DNA of 64,000 bases from Fibrella forsythiae (GCF_017353175.1 NZ_JAFMYW010000002.1:1232494-1296493), one strand, 5' to 3'; numbered from the stretch's first letter, positions 37,919 through 46,125 are shown. Translations and numbers: made by a program. The notes: generated by a model from the sequence alone, not told the origin.

Positions 37919-40900
37919 TTAGAACGTAAGCTGAAGGCCAGCCAGTATGGTCCGGGCCTGTGGGTAGTTGGCATAGTCGATCCCGTTGCGCAGCAATGTG
38001 CCGTTCCGCGAGCCAATTTCGGGGTCATAGCCGGTGTATTTGGTGAACGTCAACAGGTTCTGGCTCGAGACGTACACCCGTACTTTGCTCACTACACCAT
38101 TGGTTAAACCACCCAGCGTTTTCACGGGGATCGAGTAGCCGATGGTCAGGTTCTTGACGCGCATGTACGAACCATCTTCAATAAACCGATCGGAGGTACG
38201 GCTGTTATTATTAGGGTCGCCACTAACCGACCGTGGAACATCGGTATTGGTATTGGTAGGTGTCCAGGCATTCAGCACAGCCGGGCCGGCATTGAATAAC
38301 CGGAGCTGACCCTGCGTGACAACTTTTGTACCGTTATAAAGCTTGTTCCCCTGTACCCCTTGTATGTACAGCGTAAAGTCGAAATTTTTGTACGAGCCTG
38401 AAAAGTTAAAACCATAGTTGAACTTCGGTATGTAACTGCCCAGGTAGGCCCGGTCATCGGCATCGACTTTTCCATCGGGTTTGCCCGTTAGGTTACCCTG
38501 CGCGTCGCGACCGTTGATATCTTTGAACTTAATATCACCGGGCGCTGCATTGGCCTGATAAGGTGTTTTGTCGTTACCATCAAGGGCGTTAGCCGCATTA
38601 ATGGCAGCCTGGCTCTGAAAAATACCATCGACCTGATAGCCGTAGAACGATTGAATTGCCTGCCCAACTTCGGTTTTGGTTATGTCGTATCCGCCGTAGT
38701 CAGCATCCTGGCCAGCATAGATCGAAGCCGTTGGTGTGGCCAGACTCAGTACCCGGTTGCGGGTAATACCGACGTTGGCCGACACGTTCCCGCGGAAATC
38801 TCCCTTATTGTAGTTATAGCCAGCCTGGAATTCATAACCCCAGTTTTTCATGCTACCAATGTTGGCTACCGGCGCGTTGCTATAACCAATAGAGTTCGGA
38901 ATCGGTACGGCCAGAATCAGGCCATTCGTGTTCCGGTTGTATACTTCGAATGAAAAGGTGAGCCGGTTACTAAACAAACCGCCATCTATGCCAAAGTTGA
39001 CCATGTCGGTCGTTTCCCATTTCAGGTCGGTGTTTCCCAGCCCATTGAAATACGAACCCAGGCCATTAGCTGAACCGAAGGGATAAGCCGTTGCATCGGC
39101 CTGCACCAGCGACTGCCAGGCGTAGTTGCCAATACCGTTGAAGCCGGTCTTACCATAGCTGGCACGCAGTTTCAATTCCGAAATCTGAGTCAATGATTTC
39201 ATGAACCCTTCCTGATTGATGCGCCAGCCTACAGACGCCGATGGGAAGTTGCCCCACTTGTTGCCGGGAGCAAACAACGAAGAACCATCACGCCGGATCG
39301 ATGCACTAAGCAGGTACTTACCGGCATATTCGTAGTTGATACGACCTACGTACGAAATCAACTCCGTTACATAGCGCGCACTGTTTACCGACGGATTGCT
39401 TACGCCCTGAATTACATCCAGATCGTTGTTAGGCCGGGTGCCGGAGCCGTTCAAATTGGTGAACGTTGATTTTTGGTTTTCAGCCACTGCCAGCACGTTT
39501 ACGCTGTGTTTACCAAATGTCTTATCGAACGTAAGCTGGTTGGTAAATGTCTGCGTGATGTTGGTGCTGCGGTTATCGGTAATGGTGGCTGATGTACGGC
39601 CGCTATACCCATCGTTGTAGATCGGCAAAAATCCGTTTGTTGTGCCAAAACCCAGATCAGCTCCGTAGTTGAAGCGGTAACGGAGGTTGGCCGGAAGCTT
39701 CACATCAGCGTATACCGTTGCGAATGCTTTCAGGAATTTGTTTTTGGTAATATCCAGTGCTGGCGCGCGAAGCGGGTTTTCCGGGTCGGTTCCGTCCAGC
39801 GCGGTCGGGGCGCTATAGCCGCCCACTTTCGTCGGATCGGTTGCCGGCCAGTAGGGAGGCATCCGTAGCGCGTGCATCAACTGGGAGCGGTTACCGGTTG
39901 TTTCAGGGCGCTGGTTACTATACGAAGCGGTCAGTGTCTGGCCGAACGACAGGAACTTAGCTACCTGGTGGTCTGAATTAAGCCGGAGTGACCCCCGCTC
40001 GAAACTGGTACCCTGTTGAATCCCCTGCTGATTAAAATAGCTGCCGGAGGCAAAAAACCGGGAAACAGCGTTACCACCCGAAAGTGATAGTTGCTGCTGC
40101 TGAATGGGCGCGGCGCGGAATAACTCGTTTTGCCAGTTGGTCTCTGTCTGGGCAAAGGTCTGAGTAGAACCGGCATAGATAGGTGTGTTCAGGTTGCTTA
40201 GGCGAGTGGGCAGCGGAAAACCAGCGGCCGATGTCAACGCTGTTGCATACTTCACGTACTGATCGCGGTTAAGCACGTCGATTTTGTTCCAGGCGCTTTG
40301 CGTACCCACGTACGAGTCGAGGGTAATGCGGACCCGATTGTCCCGGTTTCCTTTTTTGGTCGTGATGAGTACGACGCCATTAGCTGCCCGTGAACCATAA
40401 ATGGCGGCTGAGCTGGCATCTTTCAACACTTCCAGCGATTCAATATCGTTCGTATTGAAGCTATTGAGATCGCCGGTTGGTACGCCGTCGATCACGTACA
40501 GTGGACCCGAACCGTAGTTGATCGATCCAACGCCCCGAATCTGTACAGTAGGTGACGTACCTGGTCCCCCGTTGTTAACGACGGATACACCCGGTACGCG
40601 TCCCTGAAGGGCGGCCGACAAGTTCGGCACGGGTAGGGCGGTAAGTTCTTTGGTCGTTACTGTCGACACCGCGCCTGTTAGCGACGAGCGTTTCTGAGTG
40701 CCATATCCTACCACAACGACTTCTTCCAGCGAACCGGCATCGGACTCCAATGATAGATTGATAATTGATTGACTACCTACAGTTACTTCCTGTTTTTTGT
40801 AACCAATGTAGCTGAATACCAGTACCGAATTGCCATTGGGTACGTCAATACGAAACGCCCCACGGGTATCAGTGGTTGCTCCTCTTACTGTTCCTTTGAG

Positions 40901-41077
40901 TTGAATAGTCACCCCTACCAGAGGGATTCCATTTTCATCAAGCACGGTACCTGTTACTGGTTGATCGGCCAGACGGGCCCAGGCATTCACCGTTAGGGCA
41001 TGAGCGATAATAAGCGTGTAGAGTCCAATCCATATGAGCTTACGTAAAGACGCATGGATTTGTAATTGTTTAGACAT
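37919..41077 (-). CDS. SusC/RagA-family TonB-dependent transporter
   Basis: The frame is open from 41155, but the ATG at 41077 starts the export signal (MSKQLQIHASLRKLIWIGLY), so it is preferred (about 1052 residues). Order of domains: carboxypeptidase-like regulatory domain (VTGTVLDENGIPLVGVTIQL), TonB-box region with the SusC signature LEEVVVVGYGTQKRSSLTGA, plug domain (IRGVGSINYGSGPLYVIDGV, EVLKDASSAAIYGSRAANG), then a beta-barrel ending in aromatic TILAGLQLTF. It imports glycan oligomers with SusD and TonB/ExbBD energy. It is the promoter-proximal gene of the PUL; the leader holds a hairpin and T-run. Confidence 0.96.
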   Translation of the reverse strand: MSKQLQIHASLRKLIWIGLYTLIIAHALTVNAWARLADQPVTGTVLDENGIPLVGVTIQLKGTVRGATTDTRGAFRIDVPNGNSVLVFSYIGYKKQEVTVGSQSIINLSLESDAGSLEEVVVVGYGTQKRSSLTGAVSTVTTKELTALPVPNLSAALQGRVPGVSVVNNGGPGTSPTVQIRGVGSINYGSGPLYVIDGVPTGDLNSFNTNDIESLEVLKDASSAAIYGSRAANGVVLITTKKGNRDNRVRITLDSYVGTQSAWNKIDVLNRDQYVKYATALTSAAGFPLPTRLSNLNTPIYAGSTQTFAQTETNWQNELFRAAPIQQQQLSLSGGNAVSRFFASGSYFNQQGIQQGTSFERGSLRLNSDHQVAKFLSFGQTLTASYSNQRPETTGNRSQLMHALRMPPYWPATDPTKVGGYSAPTALDGTDPENPLRAPALDITKNKFLKAFATVYADVKLPANLRYRFNYGADLGFGTTNGFLPIYNDGYSGRTSATITDNRSTNITQTFTNQLTFDKTFGKHSVNVLAVAENQKSTFTNLNGSGTRPNNDLDVIQGVSNPSVNSARYVTELISYVGRINYEYAGKYLLSASIRRDGSSLFAPGNKWGNFPSASVGWRINQEGFMKSLTQISELKLRASYGKTGFNGIGNYAWQSLVQADATAYPFGSANGLGSYFNGLGNTDLKWETTDMVNFGIDGGLFSNRLTFSFEVYNRNTNGLILAVPIPNSIGYSNAPVANIGSMKNWGYEFQAGYNYNKGDFRGNVSANVGITRNRVLSLATPTASIYAGQDADYGGYDITKTEVGQAIQSFYGYQVDGIFQSQAAINAANALDGNDKTPYQANAAPGDIKFKDINGRDAQGNLTGKPDGKVDADDRAYLGSYIPKFNYGFNFSGSYKNFDFTLYIQGVQGNKLYNGTKVVTQGQLRLFNAGPAVLNAWTPTNTNTDVPRSVSGDPNNNSRTSDRFIEDGSYMRVKNLTIGYSIPVKTLGGLTNGVVSKVRVYVSSQNLLTFTKYTGYDPEIGSRNGTLLRNGIDYANYPQARTILAGLQLTF

Positions 41078-41108
41078 AATTTTAAGGGTTTGTTGGTTTT
41101 TCAACGGA

Positions 41109-41138
41109 CAAAAAAATCCCTGCATCCGATTTCGGATG
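41109..41138 (-). terminator. Possible attenuator in the susC leader
   Basis: On the minus strand a short hairpin (CATCCGA/TCGGATG, 41123-41138) is followed within 6 nt by a run of seven T (41110-41116), 33 bp upstream of the susC ATG. This looks like an intrinsic terminator in the 5' leader and could limit susC transcription. Confidence 0.45.
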
Positions 41139-41168
41139 TTCTCTCGCAGGAACAAAAAGGGAGCTACG

Positions 41169-41205
41169 GAGTCAGTAATGCGCCAACATTGCTGACTCTT
41201 TTTTT
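41169..41205 (+). terminator. Hairpin with T-run in the susC leader region, plus orientation
   Basis: A 12-bp stem (41169-41180 with 41187-41198, one T-G pair, loop 6 nt) is followed by seven T at 41199-41205. In the plus direction it is a strong terminator, though no plus-strand gene is upstream; on the minus strand it would form a second leader hairpin for susC. Confidence 0.5.
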
Positions 41206-41440
41206 ATGCATAAAGCATAGCATTGGGCATAGGCGGAAGGGGAGTCGGGTTTAATTTAAATTGGTTGTAATGGGCTAATGACGGGTAAACTCAGTTCGTG
41301 AATGTGTTCTGCTCTAATTCTATTGCGTCTCACTCCTGACTAAGGGGTGAAATAGAGTAGACCGGCTTTCTTCCAAGTTAGTCAAGTTTACGCCGTCTTG
41401 TCAAAACTTTACTGTTCCTATCAAATAACTATTAATTTTT

Positions 41441-41458
41441 ATGTGTCAAAATGACACT
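41441..41458. promoter_or_regulatory. Palindromic site upstream of susC, shared with the GH9 upstream region
   Basis: ATGTGTCAAAATGACACT, about 365 bp upstream of the susC start. Its complement matches the site at 32549-32566 in 17 of 18 bases. The dyad GTGTCA-AAA-TGACAC suggests a dimeric DNA-binding regulator common to the susC and GH9 transcripts. The regulator is not identified in the window. Confidence 0.65.
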
Positions 41459-41610
41459 TTCTTATTTGTGAGGTTACGAAGGTTTTACTTGAAAGCAAGC
41501 TGCGATTGATAGTGAAGGGAGAAGATGGCTACTTAATAATGCCAATATTTAAAGTGAAAATACTATTTATTACTGACTTGTCAACCTGCTAATCATATCT
41601 TGATATATAT

Positions 41611-41650
41611 CAGTCATATTATTACATATATTAGTCAAGTTATTACATAG
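41611..41650. repeat. Two 20-bp direct repeats in the AT-rich region upstream of susC
   Basis: CAGTCATATTATTACATATA (41611-41630) and TTAGTCAAGTTATTACATAG (41631-41650) share AGTCA and TTATTACATA at identical spacing. Tandem sites with a 20-bp period, about two helical turns, suit binding of a regulator on one DNA face. They may belong to the susC promoter or to the accessory DNA beginning here. Confidence 0.45.
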
Positions 41651-41693
41651 ACTATACAATCAGACCATGGAGTACCACATACAGTAGCCTCCT

Positions 41694-41927
41694 TTACCTG
41701 ACCCAATAGGGACAAAAGGAGGGCAGAAACAGGAAACTCACGTAATAGCCGTGCGAGAATTTGTAGTCTACTAAGGCTTCGCCGCTTCGGACGTTGAATA
41801 GGTCACCCAAATGAAGTAGTAGATCGCTAAATACAGGTAGTAAATCGACCACCAAGAAACGTAAAAGCCTGAATACGAGCGTATTAAGGCTTTTTACTAC
41901 GACAACTGTTGTGTAAGTTGTGACCAC
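41694..41927 (-). CDS. Possible small hydrophobic protein (doubtful)
   Basis: A 77-codon frame with a GTG start and long hydrophobic segments (VFRLLRFLVVDLLPVFSDLL). No family is recognised, no Shine-Dalgarno is evident, and it lies in AT-rich accessory DNA. It may be spurious. Confidence 0.2.
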   Translation of the reverse strand: MVTTYTTVVVVKSLNTLVFRLLRFLVVDLLPVFSDLLLHLGDLFNVRSGEALVDYKFSHGYYVSFLFLPSFCPYWVR

Positions 41928-42018
41928 GGGGAGACTACAATAATTTGTCTTAACTATCTGTTGATGAGATAGTTAATTGTGCCCTATTCTTTTTTGGTCG
42001 GATAATGGGTCTTACTTT

Positions 42019-42264
42019 CTACTCAACTCCCCCACCAACAATTTCCAACACCCGCCATATCGAGTTAATATCTTCTCGTTTCACATGCACGTATCCAGCT
42101 TGCTCATTATCAGCGTACAGGGTTAGATACTCCTTCGTCAGCAAGTCATTCTCCTTTACGCGACGTATCACCAATACACTCCGGTAACTGACCGCCACAA
42201 GAACAGAGTTTAAGTACTCCCAATCTGCAATAGGTACAGTACGCGCTAGAAGCACTGTGTATAC
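42019..42264 (-). pseudogene. C-terminal fragment of a phage-type repressor (S24/LexA-like)
   Basis: Reading in from the IS end, the frame gives VYTVLLARTVPIADWEYLNS, then SVLVAVSYRSVLVIRRVKEN, LTLYADNEQAGYVHVKRED and INSIWRVLEIV. It resembles the C-terminal peptidase_S24-like part of XRE-family repressors (variable-strand VIRRV, YADN, and a terminal IWRV strand). The helix-turn-helix half is missing because the IS element abuts it. It is a truncated remnant. Confidence 0.55.
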
Positions 42265-42310
42265 TGCGCCCCTGAAACCGGACCACTTATCTGAATAACG
42301 AAATTGTTAG

Positions 42311-42326
42311 CGGTCCGCCGCTGCGG
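42311..42326 (+). repeat. 16-bp GC-rich insert, copy 1
   Basis: CGGTCCGCCGCTGCGG in plus orientation near the end of orfB. In the orfB frame it adds codons TAAADR before a TAA stop; without it the frame would run through the IS end. Confidence 0.85.
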
Positions 42327-42527
42327 TATTGCTTTTGCCCAATTGGTTTGTACTCCTTTTTGCCCCCTCTAGTACCTGTTCTGGCGTTTGATAGGCCAGT
42401 GCCTGATGAAAGCGTCGACGGTTATAAAACTCAAAATAGGCCTGTAAACCAGTCTCCAACTGCCAGCCATCGGCGTAGGCCTTCAAGTAACTATCTTCCT
42501 ATTTCACCACTCGCCAAAGGCGTTCCA

Positions 42528-42543
42528 CCGCAGCGGCGGACCG
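42528..42543 (-). repeat. 16-bp GC-rich insert, copy 2
   Basis: CCGCAGCGGCGGACCG on the plus strand (opposite orientation to copy 1). It lies between the codons for RALDNMF and ERLWR of OrfB. Removing 16 bp restores ATG TTT ATG GAA CGC. Confidence 0.85.
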
Positions 42544-42825
42544 TAAACATATTGTCCAGTGCTCTGCCTTTCCCATCCATTGAAATTTGAACATTGGCTT
42601 CCAGGAACAAAGCCGTGAACACGTCAGCCGTGAACTGGCTGCCTTGATCCGTATTAAAAATGGTAGGTGCAGGATAATTGACCAGCGTTTCACTTAACAC
42701 CCGGCTGCACCATTCAGCGGCCATTGTATTGGAAACGGACCACTTGAGCACATACCGGCTGTGCAGATCAATGAGCGCTATTAAGTACATATAGCCTGTC
42801 TGCATGGGTACATAAGTTATGTCAA

Positions 42826-42841
42826 CGGTCCGCCGCTGCGG
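42826..42841 (+). repeat. 16-bp GC-rich insert, copy 3
   Basis: CGGTCCGCCGCTGCGG. On the coding strand, GTT TGG GCG A and TT GAC ATA flank it, so removing exactly 16 bp restores VWAIDITY, including the first catalytic Asp. Confidence 0.9.
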
Positions 42842-42979
42842 TCGCCCAAACCTGATGCACCCGGTCGATCGTTAAGCCGCGTAACAGATACGGGTAAATG
42901 CGGTGACCAATTGCGGGCTTAGATGTATTGATTCTGGCATAAATAGCCTCTATACCAATTAGTTTCATCAGTCTGCGTA

Positions 42980-42995
42980 CCGCGGCGGCGGACCG
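42980..42995 (-). repeat. 16-bp GC-rich insert, copy 4
   Basis: CCGCGGCGGCGGACCG on the plus strand; one base differs from copies 1-3. Removing 16 bp rejoins AAG CGG A and TA CGC AGA as KRIRRLMK, a conserved OrfB segment. Confidence 0.9.
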
Positions 42996-43204
42996 TCCGC
43001 TTGTGATTCACCCTATAGCCTGCGTGAGTTAGTACAAGCTGCATTTTTCGATACCCGTAGAAAAGGGTCAGCAGATACTGCTCGTCCAACAAACGCATCA
43101 GCAGTAGATCTTCCGGGTCTGCCACCACAGGCTGGTAATAATAGGCTGAACGATGTAATCCAACCCACCGGCATTGCTCCCGCAGACTGCCTGGGGCGGC
43201 TGGG

Positions 43205-43535
43205 TCAACCAGCGCACGGCGTTGAGAGAGGCTCATTATGGTAATTTTTTTTAAAGAAAGTGAGCTCCATTTGTAGCCGTCCGATCTGCTCGTAAAGCAG
43301 GGCGACATCGGGTTCAGTCGAAATTATTGCTGGTTTGTGAGCGGCCTCGAACCAAGTCGAAGCCAAGTCCATAAACTGCTTCTTCCAGTCACTAATCTGG
43401 TTTGGATGTAGTTCATGCCGTTTGCTGATTGTCGCTAGTGTCTCTTTCTCCTTGAGGACTTCGAGAACGACTTTAAGCTTGAAGTCGGCACGGTCCGCCG
43501 CCGCGGGAAAACTTACGCTTGGTCTTGCCTTTCAT
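43205..43535 (-). pseudogene. IS3 OrfA (helix-turn-helix), interrupted by a 16-bp insert
   Basis: ATG at 43535 gives MKGKTKRKFS, then the 16-bp insert (43491-43506), then ADFKLKVVLEVLKEKETLAT, ISKRHELHPNQISDWKKQFM and a leucine-rich end LLYEQIGRLQMELTFFKK. Removing exactly 16 bp joins Ser (TCT) to Ala in frame and yields a 104-residue OrfA ending at TGA 43205-43207. The A8 run overlaps its end and would shift ribosomes into orfB. Confidence 0.85.
43491..43506 (+). repeat. 16-bp GC-rich insert, copy 5
   Basis: CGGTCCGCCGCCGCGG, the same variant as copy 4 but in opposite orientation, inside orfA codon 10. Removing 16 bp restores KFSADFKLK. Confidence 0.9.
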
Positions 43536-43593
43536 ACGGGTCTAAATTTAGCCCGTTATCCAACTTAACAAGTGGTCCTAAATATGGGGCGCA

Positions 43594-43713
43594 CCATAGT
43601 ATTACTGGGGCGGTCGTCGCCGAGTAATCCAGGGGCTGAGTAGACTGAGCCCGAAGGGGTTCGTCGATTAGCCATGTACTGACGAGATAGAGCCCCACGA
43701 GTAGGTAGCGCAT
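43594..43713 (-). pseudogene. N-terminal fragment of a secreted protein cut by the IS element
   Basis: ATG at 43713 starts a signal peptide (MRYLLVGLYLVSTWLIDEPL, then RAQ) and about 17 further residues before the IS end at 43593. The rest of the gene is not found on the other side of the IS, where a repressor fragment in a different frame begins. Confidence 0.55.
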
Positions 43714-43851
43714 AAAGTAGCCGGTTTAAGTACTAAAGCAAAGCTACTTTAACGACCGGATGCAAGAGTCAGCCAATCGGTGTATGGTTCTATTTTAGCC
43801 GCCAACGCCAGCTTACGGGAGAAGGGAACAAAAGTTGCTTTATTAAACGCC

Positions 43852-43908
43852 TGTAGCGTCCTAAAATAAATTCACCCCGAAACTGTAAACTTATTTTAGG
43901 ACGCTACA
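43852..43908. mobile_element. 57-bp element with perfect 18-bp terminal inverted repeats (MITE or IS scar)
   Basis: TGTAGCGTCCTAAAATAA (43852-43869) and its exact complement (43891-43908) enclose only 21 bp. The TG..CA ends look like IS termini. It may be a very small MITE, a deleted IS, or an intrinsic hairpin. No ORF is inside. Confidence 0.55.
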
Positions 43909-44178
43909 CTCAAATAGGACGTTGATTTGCGAAACGGCCATTTGAGACGGTCGACTGAAGCTGATAACCGCAGCCAAGGGGGACAAGGCAATGGCTCGGA
44001 GAAACGGGCATTTCGAGAGACGGTAAACAAATGATCATTTCGGTCCTTCAGGAATCATACGCTTGATAGAAGTAAATTCGCTGCCTTAGGATGAGTTGAC
44101 CAGCTCACCCGTCAGCAGAAGCTCGGTGAGGAGTAGGATGCATATCAGTAATGACCAATTCAATCGCGGTAAACGCAG

Positions 44179-45099
44179 TCAATTAAACGATTGCCGAAAT
44201 TCAAGCGGAGACAGATTCGTTTTCAACTTAAATAATTTGCTGAATGACTGCGGGTGTTCGAACCCCAACTGATACGCGATTTCGCCTACAGTCAGGTTGC
44301 TGATAGTCAACACTTCTTTAGCTTTCTCGATGAGCTTATGGTGAATGTATTGCTGCGCATTCTGTCCGGTGAGCGACCGCAACAGGTCGCTTAAATAGCG
44401 AGGAGAAACCTGTAGTTCGTCCGAAAGAAACTGAACGGTTGGCAACCCGTTCAGCAAGGCAGTTTCATCGGTGAAATAGGTATGCAGCAACTTGTCTGCC
44501 TTTTCCAGTAATGCACTATTGACCGGTTTACGGGTTCTAAACTGGCGTTGGTAGAATCGCTGACTGTAATTCAGCATAAGTTCTAGTTGCGCTATTAATA
44601 CATCCTGACTAAGATCGTCGATAGCTGTTTCCAACTCGTCGCTCATGTTCCGCGCCATGGCGGTAATAATCGTTTTTTCTTTATCCGAGAGGTGTAGCGA
44701 TTCCGTGACTGCATACGAGAAAAAACCGTAGTTTTTGATCCGGGTATCCAAGGGGTAGTTCCGTAGAAAATCGGGATGGACCAACAACGTGAAGCCCGTG
44801 CTGGACGCTGCTGTCTGCAGGCCCGTCAAGGGCTGGCCGGGTGATGTGAAAAACATACCGCCTTCATCAAAATCGTACGTAGTTTGCCCATACCGCATTT
44901 TGCAACCCGCCGATTCGTTGTAAGTGATGTTGTAGAAGTTCATCACAAAGGTAGGTGCCAGCATCTCAGAGGTAATTTGCACATGGCTGTAGTCCAGCAG
45001 GCTGATCAGCGGATGTAGGGGCTTGGGTAAGCCAAAAGCCCGTTGCATGTCGGTGATCGATTGATAGACGCGTGGTTTGTATTGATGGTCTGCTTTCAT
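44179..45099 (-). CDS. AraC-family transcriptional regulator
   Basis: The frame is open from 45150; ATG at 45099 (MKADHQYKPRVYQSITDMQR) is preferred because the codons before it fall in the intercistronic palindrome. About 306 residues. The N-terminal part is a cupin-like sensing domain. The C-terminal 100 residues hold the double helix-turn-helix with LSDELQVSPRYLSDLLRSLT and the signature IAYQLGFEHPQSFSKLFK. It lies downstream of the SDR gene and probably regulates it. Confidence 0.92.
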   Translation of the reverse strand: MKADHQYKPRVYQSITDMQRAFGLPKPLHPLISLLDYSHVQITSEMLAPTFVMNFYNITYNESAGCKMRYGQTTYDFDEGGMFFTSPGQPLTGLQTAASSTGFTLLVHPDFLRNYPLDTRIKNYGFFSYAVTESLHLSDKEKTIITAMARNMSDELETAIDDLSQDVLIAQLELMLNYSQRFYQRQFRTRKPVNSALLEKADKLLHTYFTDETALLNGLPTVQFLSDELQVSPRYLSDLLRSLTGQNAQQYIHHKLIEKAKEVLTISNLTVGEIAYQLGFEHPQSFSKLFKLKTNLSPLEFRQSFN

Positions 45100-45113
45100 G
45101 GTTTTATACGGGT

Positions 45114-45151
45114 TTTGCCGGTCCAACCTGTTAACAGGTTGGACCGGCAAA
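45114..45151. terminator. Perfect 38-bp palindrome between the SDR and AraC genes
   Basis: Centre at 45132/45133; arms TTTGCCGGTCCAACCTGTT and complement. It lies 19 bp past the SDR stop on the minus strand, immediately upstream of the AraC gene. It can form a strong RNA hairpin and may terminate or attenuate between the two. Confidence 0.65.
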
Positions 45152-45170
45152 GCAATTTCTGACAGGATGC

Positions 45171-45971
45171 TTAGGCTTCGGCAAGCATTTGGGTCAATCC
45201 TTCTCTAAACGCTTCATCACCTACGGCAAGGCGCTGGGCATACAGTGCCTTTGCGTCGTCGCCACAAACATAGCGTAAGGTAGTTGTGCCATCCGTAGCC
45301 GCTCCATACACCACTTCGGCAATTTGCTCAGCTGTAGACACCGCTTTATCGGGCGTTATCATAGCCATGAATTTGTTCATGATTGGTTCGTAAGCCGGGT
45401 GAGTCGCGAAAATAGATCTCTCGCCTATCTGAGTAGCCACCAGGCCAGGTTCGATGGTTTTAATACCGATGCTAAATTCGTTCAGTTCAAACGACAGGCT
45501 TTCGCTCCAGCCTTCCAGCGCCCATTTGCTGGCATCGTACATGGAACTGACGGGGAAACCCATCAAACCGGCCGAAGAACCGGTAGTGATAAATAACCCG
45601 GCTTTCTGCTCGCGGAAGTAGGGAATAAACGCCTGTGTTACCCGAACGACGCCCAGGAAATTCGTGTCCATCTGCCGAACGATCTCTTCGTCACTGATGG
45701 CTTCCAGGGCACCCAGCACCGCATAACCGGCATTGTTAAACACCACATCTACAGGGCCCAGCGCCAGTGCTTTCCGGGTCGTTTCCTTAATCTGATCCCT
45801 ATCCGTAACATCCAATGGGAGCAGCGTTACATTACTCAGCCCATTCAGTTCTTTTTCATTTTCCGGCTTGCGCATGGTTGCGATTACATGCCAGCCTTTA
45901 GTCGCAAACAGCTTCGCCGTTGCCTTACCTATGCCGGCCGAAGCGCCCGTAATAAAAATGGTCTTTGTCAT
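45171..45971 (-). CDS. SDR-family oxidoreductase
   Basis: Start at ATG 45971 (MTKTIFITGASAGIGKATAK), with a GGGAAGAA Shine-Dalgarno-like stretch just upstream; the frame opens earlier at 45998. About 266 residues. The nucleotide motif is TGASAGIG, and the NNAG motif is VVFNNAGYAVLG. The catalytic Ser is in FITTGSSAGLMG and Tyr/Lys in YDASKWALEG. Classical SDRs of this subtype are ketone/alcohol dehydrogenases with unknown natural substrate. Paired with the downstream AraC regulator, an arrangement common in Bacteroidota and Proteobacteria. Confidence 0.92.
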   Translation of the reverse strand: MTKTIFITGASAGIGKATAKLFATKGWHVIATMRKPENEKELNGLSNVTLLPLDVTDRDQIKETTRKALALGPVDVVFNNAGYAVLGALEAISDEEIVRQMDTNFLGVVRVTQAFIPYFREQKAGLFITTGSSAGLMGFPVSSMYDASKWALEGWSESLSFELNEFSIGIKTIEPGLVATQIGERSIFATHPAYEPIMNKFMAMITPDKAVSTAEQIAEVVYGAATDGTTTLRYVCGDDAKALYAQRLAVGDEAFREGLTQMLAEA

Positions 45972-46125
45972 TTCTTCCCGTTGTTTTCCGAGAGACAAAG
46001 CTCCTGCACCAGCACTGACGGGCTGTAGTAAAAGTGGTATATCTTGTAGCCAAAATGGTAAAGACCTTACTTGTCCAGTAAGGTGAAAAACTAGTTCCCA
46101 ATTATTTTTTGCGATGTTCTATTCC

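Larger units (their letters stand above)
42308..43249 (-). pseudogene. IS3 transposase OrfB, interrupted by 16-bp inserts and a TAG
   Basis: After removal of the 16-bp copies the frame reads continuously: MSLSQRRALVDP, RLLDEQYLLTLFYGYRKMQ, VNHKRIRRLMKLIGIEA, VWAIDITYVPMQTGYMYLIA, NTDQGSQFTADVFTALFLEA, RALDNMF(M)ERLWRVVK, FEFYNRRRFHQALAYQTPEQ. The DDE residues are in DITY, NTDQG and ERLW. One copy lies just before the first catalytic Asp codon and another just before the Glu. A separate TAG at 42499-42501 replaces the Tyr codon of the usual KYED. With the last 16-bp copy present, the frame ends at TAA 42308-42310. As it stands the gene cannot make a full transposase. Confidence 0.88.
42265..43593 (-). 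mobile_element. IS3-family insertion sequence carrying five 16-bp inserts
   Basis: Terminal inverted repeats TGCGCCCC...GGACCACTT (42265-42288) and its complement (43570-43593) match at about 18 of 24 positions and start TG/end CA as in IS3 elements. Inside, on the minus strand, are orfA and orfB with an A8 slippery run (43245-43252) for -1 frameshifting. The frames are interrupted by copies of one 16-bp sequence. Subtracting five copies gives 1249 bp, a normal IS3 length. The two flanks belong to different broken genes and show no target duplication, so a deletion has probably occurred across the element. Confidence 0.9.
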
